Origin: Blastocatellia bacterium
GTDB lineage: Bacteria; Acidobacteriota; Blastocatellia; Pyrinomonadales; Pyrinomonadaceae
Direction: 5' to 3'
Length of the DNA: 7,995 bases
Assembly (NCBI GenBank): GCA_003175865.1
Contig: PSRF01000147.1
Coordinates: 1 to 7,995, forward strand
Shown here: piece by piece, positions 6,461-7,995 of the stretch
Numbering within the stretch: the first letter of the stretch is position 1
How the letters are laid out: every line of letters begins with the position of its first letter
The notes under the pieces: model-generated
The model's database searches: none
Seen by the model: only the letters and a program-made list of their open reading frames with translations
What the model was told of the DNA's origin: nothing
Position numbers and translations under genes: made by a program

Positions 6461-7995
6461 TCAATGCGCCACTCCACCACCAAATTCTTGCTGGTATCGA
6501 TTCCAATGCGTCTTTATCTCATCCATGAACTTGATGAACTCGGGTGCTTGTCTGATTCGGTTAAGATAAATATCACGCTCTAGAGCTCTCGGCTGAAGTC
6601 CTGTATCTGCGGCTTCCCGTAACCATTTCACAGCTTCAGCGGTCTTACCCTCCAACGCATAGACACAGGCTATGAAGTAAGCGGCGTGATGGTACAAAGG
6701 GTCCTTTGTCGGATGTTCGCTGAGGATGCTCGGAATCAAATCTTCTGCCGAGCGAAAGTCTCCTTTTAGCGCAAAGAGGAGTGCCTTTTTGGGGCGCACG
6801 TTAAGCGCTCCATCAGTAACGTTCGGCCCATTAACTAAACCTTCTTCAATCTGTTTCTGTGCCTCTTCTAAACGACCCGTGCGTAAGAGATACCATCCGG
6901 ACAAGGGCTCGTTGGGAAACAGTTTCTGTTGGTCGCGGAGCCAATCATCATATCTGTCACCCAACTGATCGTTGATGAGAATCTCCGTCTTAATGAACCT
7001 GCTTGTCGGATCAATATCGAGCGCACGCTCTAACTCAGTTGACGCAAGGTCTTCTAAACCGATGTGTGAATAGATGAAACCCAATTCGCCATGGCCGACG
7101 CTTGGATTGAGTTGTTGCGCCATGAGTGCCTCACGAACGGCCTCTTCCACCTGGTAACCTTCATGTTCACTAAACAGCAGTTGAAAACGTGCCAGGTGTG
7201 TCTCGGCAAGCTCTGGATCGAGAATTTGAGCCAGATGGATCTCTTCCTTCGCCTGCTCGACCCACTTTGGCTCAGTCGGTTCTACAAAGACCGCCATGAC
7301 TGCATCGGCGTAGGCTAGTTGGGCATGGGCCAGCGCAAAGTTCGGATCAGCTTCAACCGCCTTTTTGAAGAACTCAATAGCAGCGGGGACTATCGTTTGA
7401 CGAGCAGATACCCGCTGGTCAAAGGTATAGACACCCTTCACGTAGAACTCATAGGCGGTGGGATTTGAGGTGTATTGCTTTTTAAGACGTGCCTGTTGTG
7501 ATGAGTCGAGTTTCAGGCGAAGGCGCGAAGCAACCTGTTGAGCCACGGTGTCCTGGATGGTAAATATATCAGTCATCTTCATGTCATAATGATCGGACCA
7601 CACAGAGGTTCCGTCGCCAACTCTCAGCAAATTCACACTAACACGCAAACGATCATTCGCACGCTGAACGCTACCTTCCAGGACAGCGTCGGTGTTCAAC
7701 TGCTTTGCTGCAGTGAGTGCGTCCGTGTCTTCCGTGAGATAACGGCGCACCGCGCTCGTTGGGCGCACAGTCAGCGCTCCGGTCTGGCTGATTCTTAGAA
7801 TCACCGCGTCTGCGATTCCGAGGCCTAAAGAGTTGTCACCTGCATCCAGTGACTTGAGTGGAAGCACTGCGAGCGATTTGATCTCAGGCTGACTTCCACT
7901 TCGTACTGACATCAAGCGCCACGTGAAAAGGAGCGCAGCAGCAACGATAAAAAATAAAAAGACTGCCAGAACTATTGGGTGAGATGAGAAAGGAC
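6461..7995 (-). CDS. Membrane protein with TolB-N/FlgO-like domain and TPR repeats (5' end cut by window edge)
   Basis: The frame is open from the right edge to a TGA at 6463-6461, giving 510 visible codons. Apparent starts at 7915 (TTG) and 7912 (ATG) are probably internal, because the codons upstream encode a TM helix (visible residues about 7-25, PIVLAVFLFFIVAAALLFTW). After it come a TolB-N/FlgO-like alpha/beta domain (about 39-161: KSLAVLPLKSL, LGLGIADAVILRISQ, LTVRPTSAVRRYL, AVLEGSVQR, SVWSDHYD, IFTIQDTVAQQVASRL) and then several TPR-type helical repeats from about residue 203 (AIEFFKKAVEADPNFALAHA, ALDIDP, RLEEAQKQIEEGL, GKTAEAVKWLREAAD). This arrangement is common in Acidobacteriota, where the missing cytoplasmic N-terminus is usually a winged-helix DNA-binding domain (CadC-like) or a protein kinase domain. 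I cannot tell which applies here. TPRs usually bind proteins; the TolB-N-like domain probably serves as an outer sensor or interaction domain. It sits directly upstream of kinase 2 with at most 56 bases between them, so co-transcription is likely. Confidence 0.88.
   Translation of the reverse strand, partial: PFSSHPIVLAVFLFFIVAAALLFTWRLMSVRSGSQPEIKSLAVLPLKSLDAGDNSLGLGIADAVILRISQTGALTVRPTSAVRRYLTEDTDALTAAKQLNTDAVLEGSVQRANDRLRVSVNLLRVGDGTSVWSDHYDMKMTDIFTIQDTVAQQVASRLRLKLDSSQQARLKKQYTSNPTAYEFYVKGVYTFDQRVSARQTIVPAAIEFFKKAVEADPNFALAHAQLAYADAVMAVFVEPTEPKWVEQAKEEIHLAQILDPELAETHLARFQLLFSEHEGYQVEEAVREALMAQQLNPSVGHGELGFIYSHIGLEDLASTELERALDIDPTSRFIKTEILINDQLGDRYDDWLRDQQKLFPNEPLSGWYLLRTGRLEEAQKQIEEGLVNGPNVTDGALNVRPKKALLFALKGDFRSAEDLIPSILSEHPTKDPLYHHAAYFIACVYALEGKTAEAVKWLREAADTGLQPRALERDIYLNRIRQAPEFIKFMDEIKTHWNRYQQEFGGGVAH

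Noticed and set aside
7948..7960. A-rich tract as a regulatory or slippage site.
   Set aside because: On the coding strand it is simply Phe/Leu codons of the TM helix in the TolB-N/TPR protein.

Overview
The window reads as part of a bacterial chromosome, most likely from Acidobacteriota (possibly Blastocatellia). This is an inference from gene content, not from a marker gene. The clues are membrane-bound Hanks-type Ser/Thr kinases fused to PD40/TolB-like propellers, a TolB-N/FlgO-like domain fused to TPRs, weak Shine-Dalgarno signals, non-ATG starts and moderate GC. All four genes lie on the minus strand, so transcription runs from right to left. Both window edges cut a gene.

In order of transcription: (1) 7995-6461 is the C-terminal part of a membrane protein with one TM segment, a TolB-N/FlgO-like domain and TPR repeats; its N-terminus lies beyond the right edge. 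(2) About 6404-3750 is a complete Ser/Thr kinase with one TM segment and an extracytoplasmic PD40 propeller. (3) 3753-2215 is a secreted pectate-lyase-like beta-helix protein whose GTG start overlaps the kinase stop codon by 4 bases (GTGA). (4) After a 136-base gap holding a pair of short palindromes, 2078-1 is a second kinase/propeller protein, paralogous to the first, cut by the left edge before its stop.

Genes 1-3 are packed like an operon: about 56 bases or less between 1 and 2, and a 4-base overlap between 2 and 3. They could form a signalling unit in which a TPR/TolB-N membrane protein and a receptor-like kinase are made together with a secreted polysaccharide-binding or polysaccharide-cleaving protein. 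The kinase-kinase similarity extends to the DNA at the start of the catalytic domain, which suggests duplication. No RNA genes, insertion sequences, CRISPR arrays, phage genes or convincing intrinsic terminators were seen. Nothing here is clearly a new defence or mobile system. The most interesting points are the coupled kinase/beta-helix pair, the split of TolB-like parts over neighbouring genes, and the palindrome pair.
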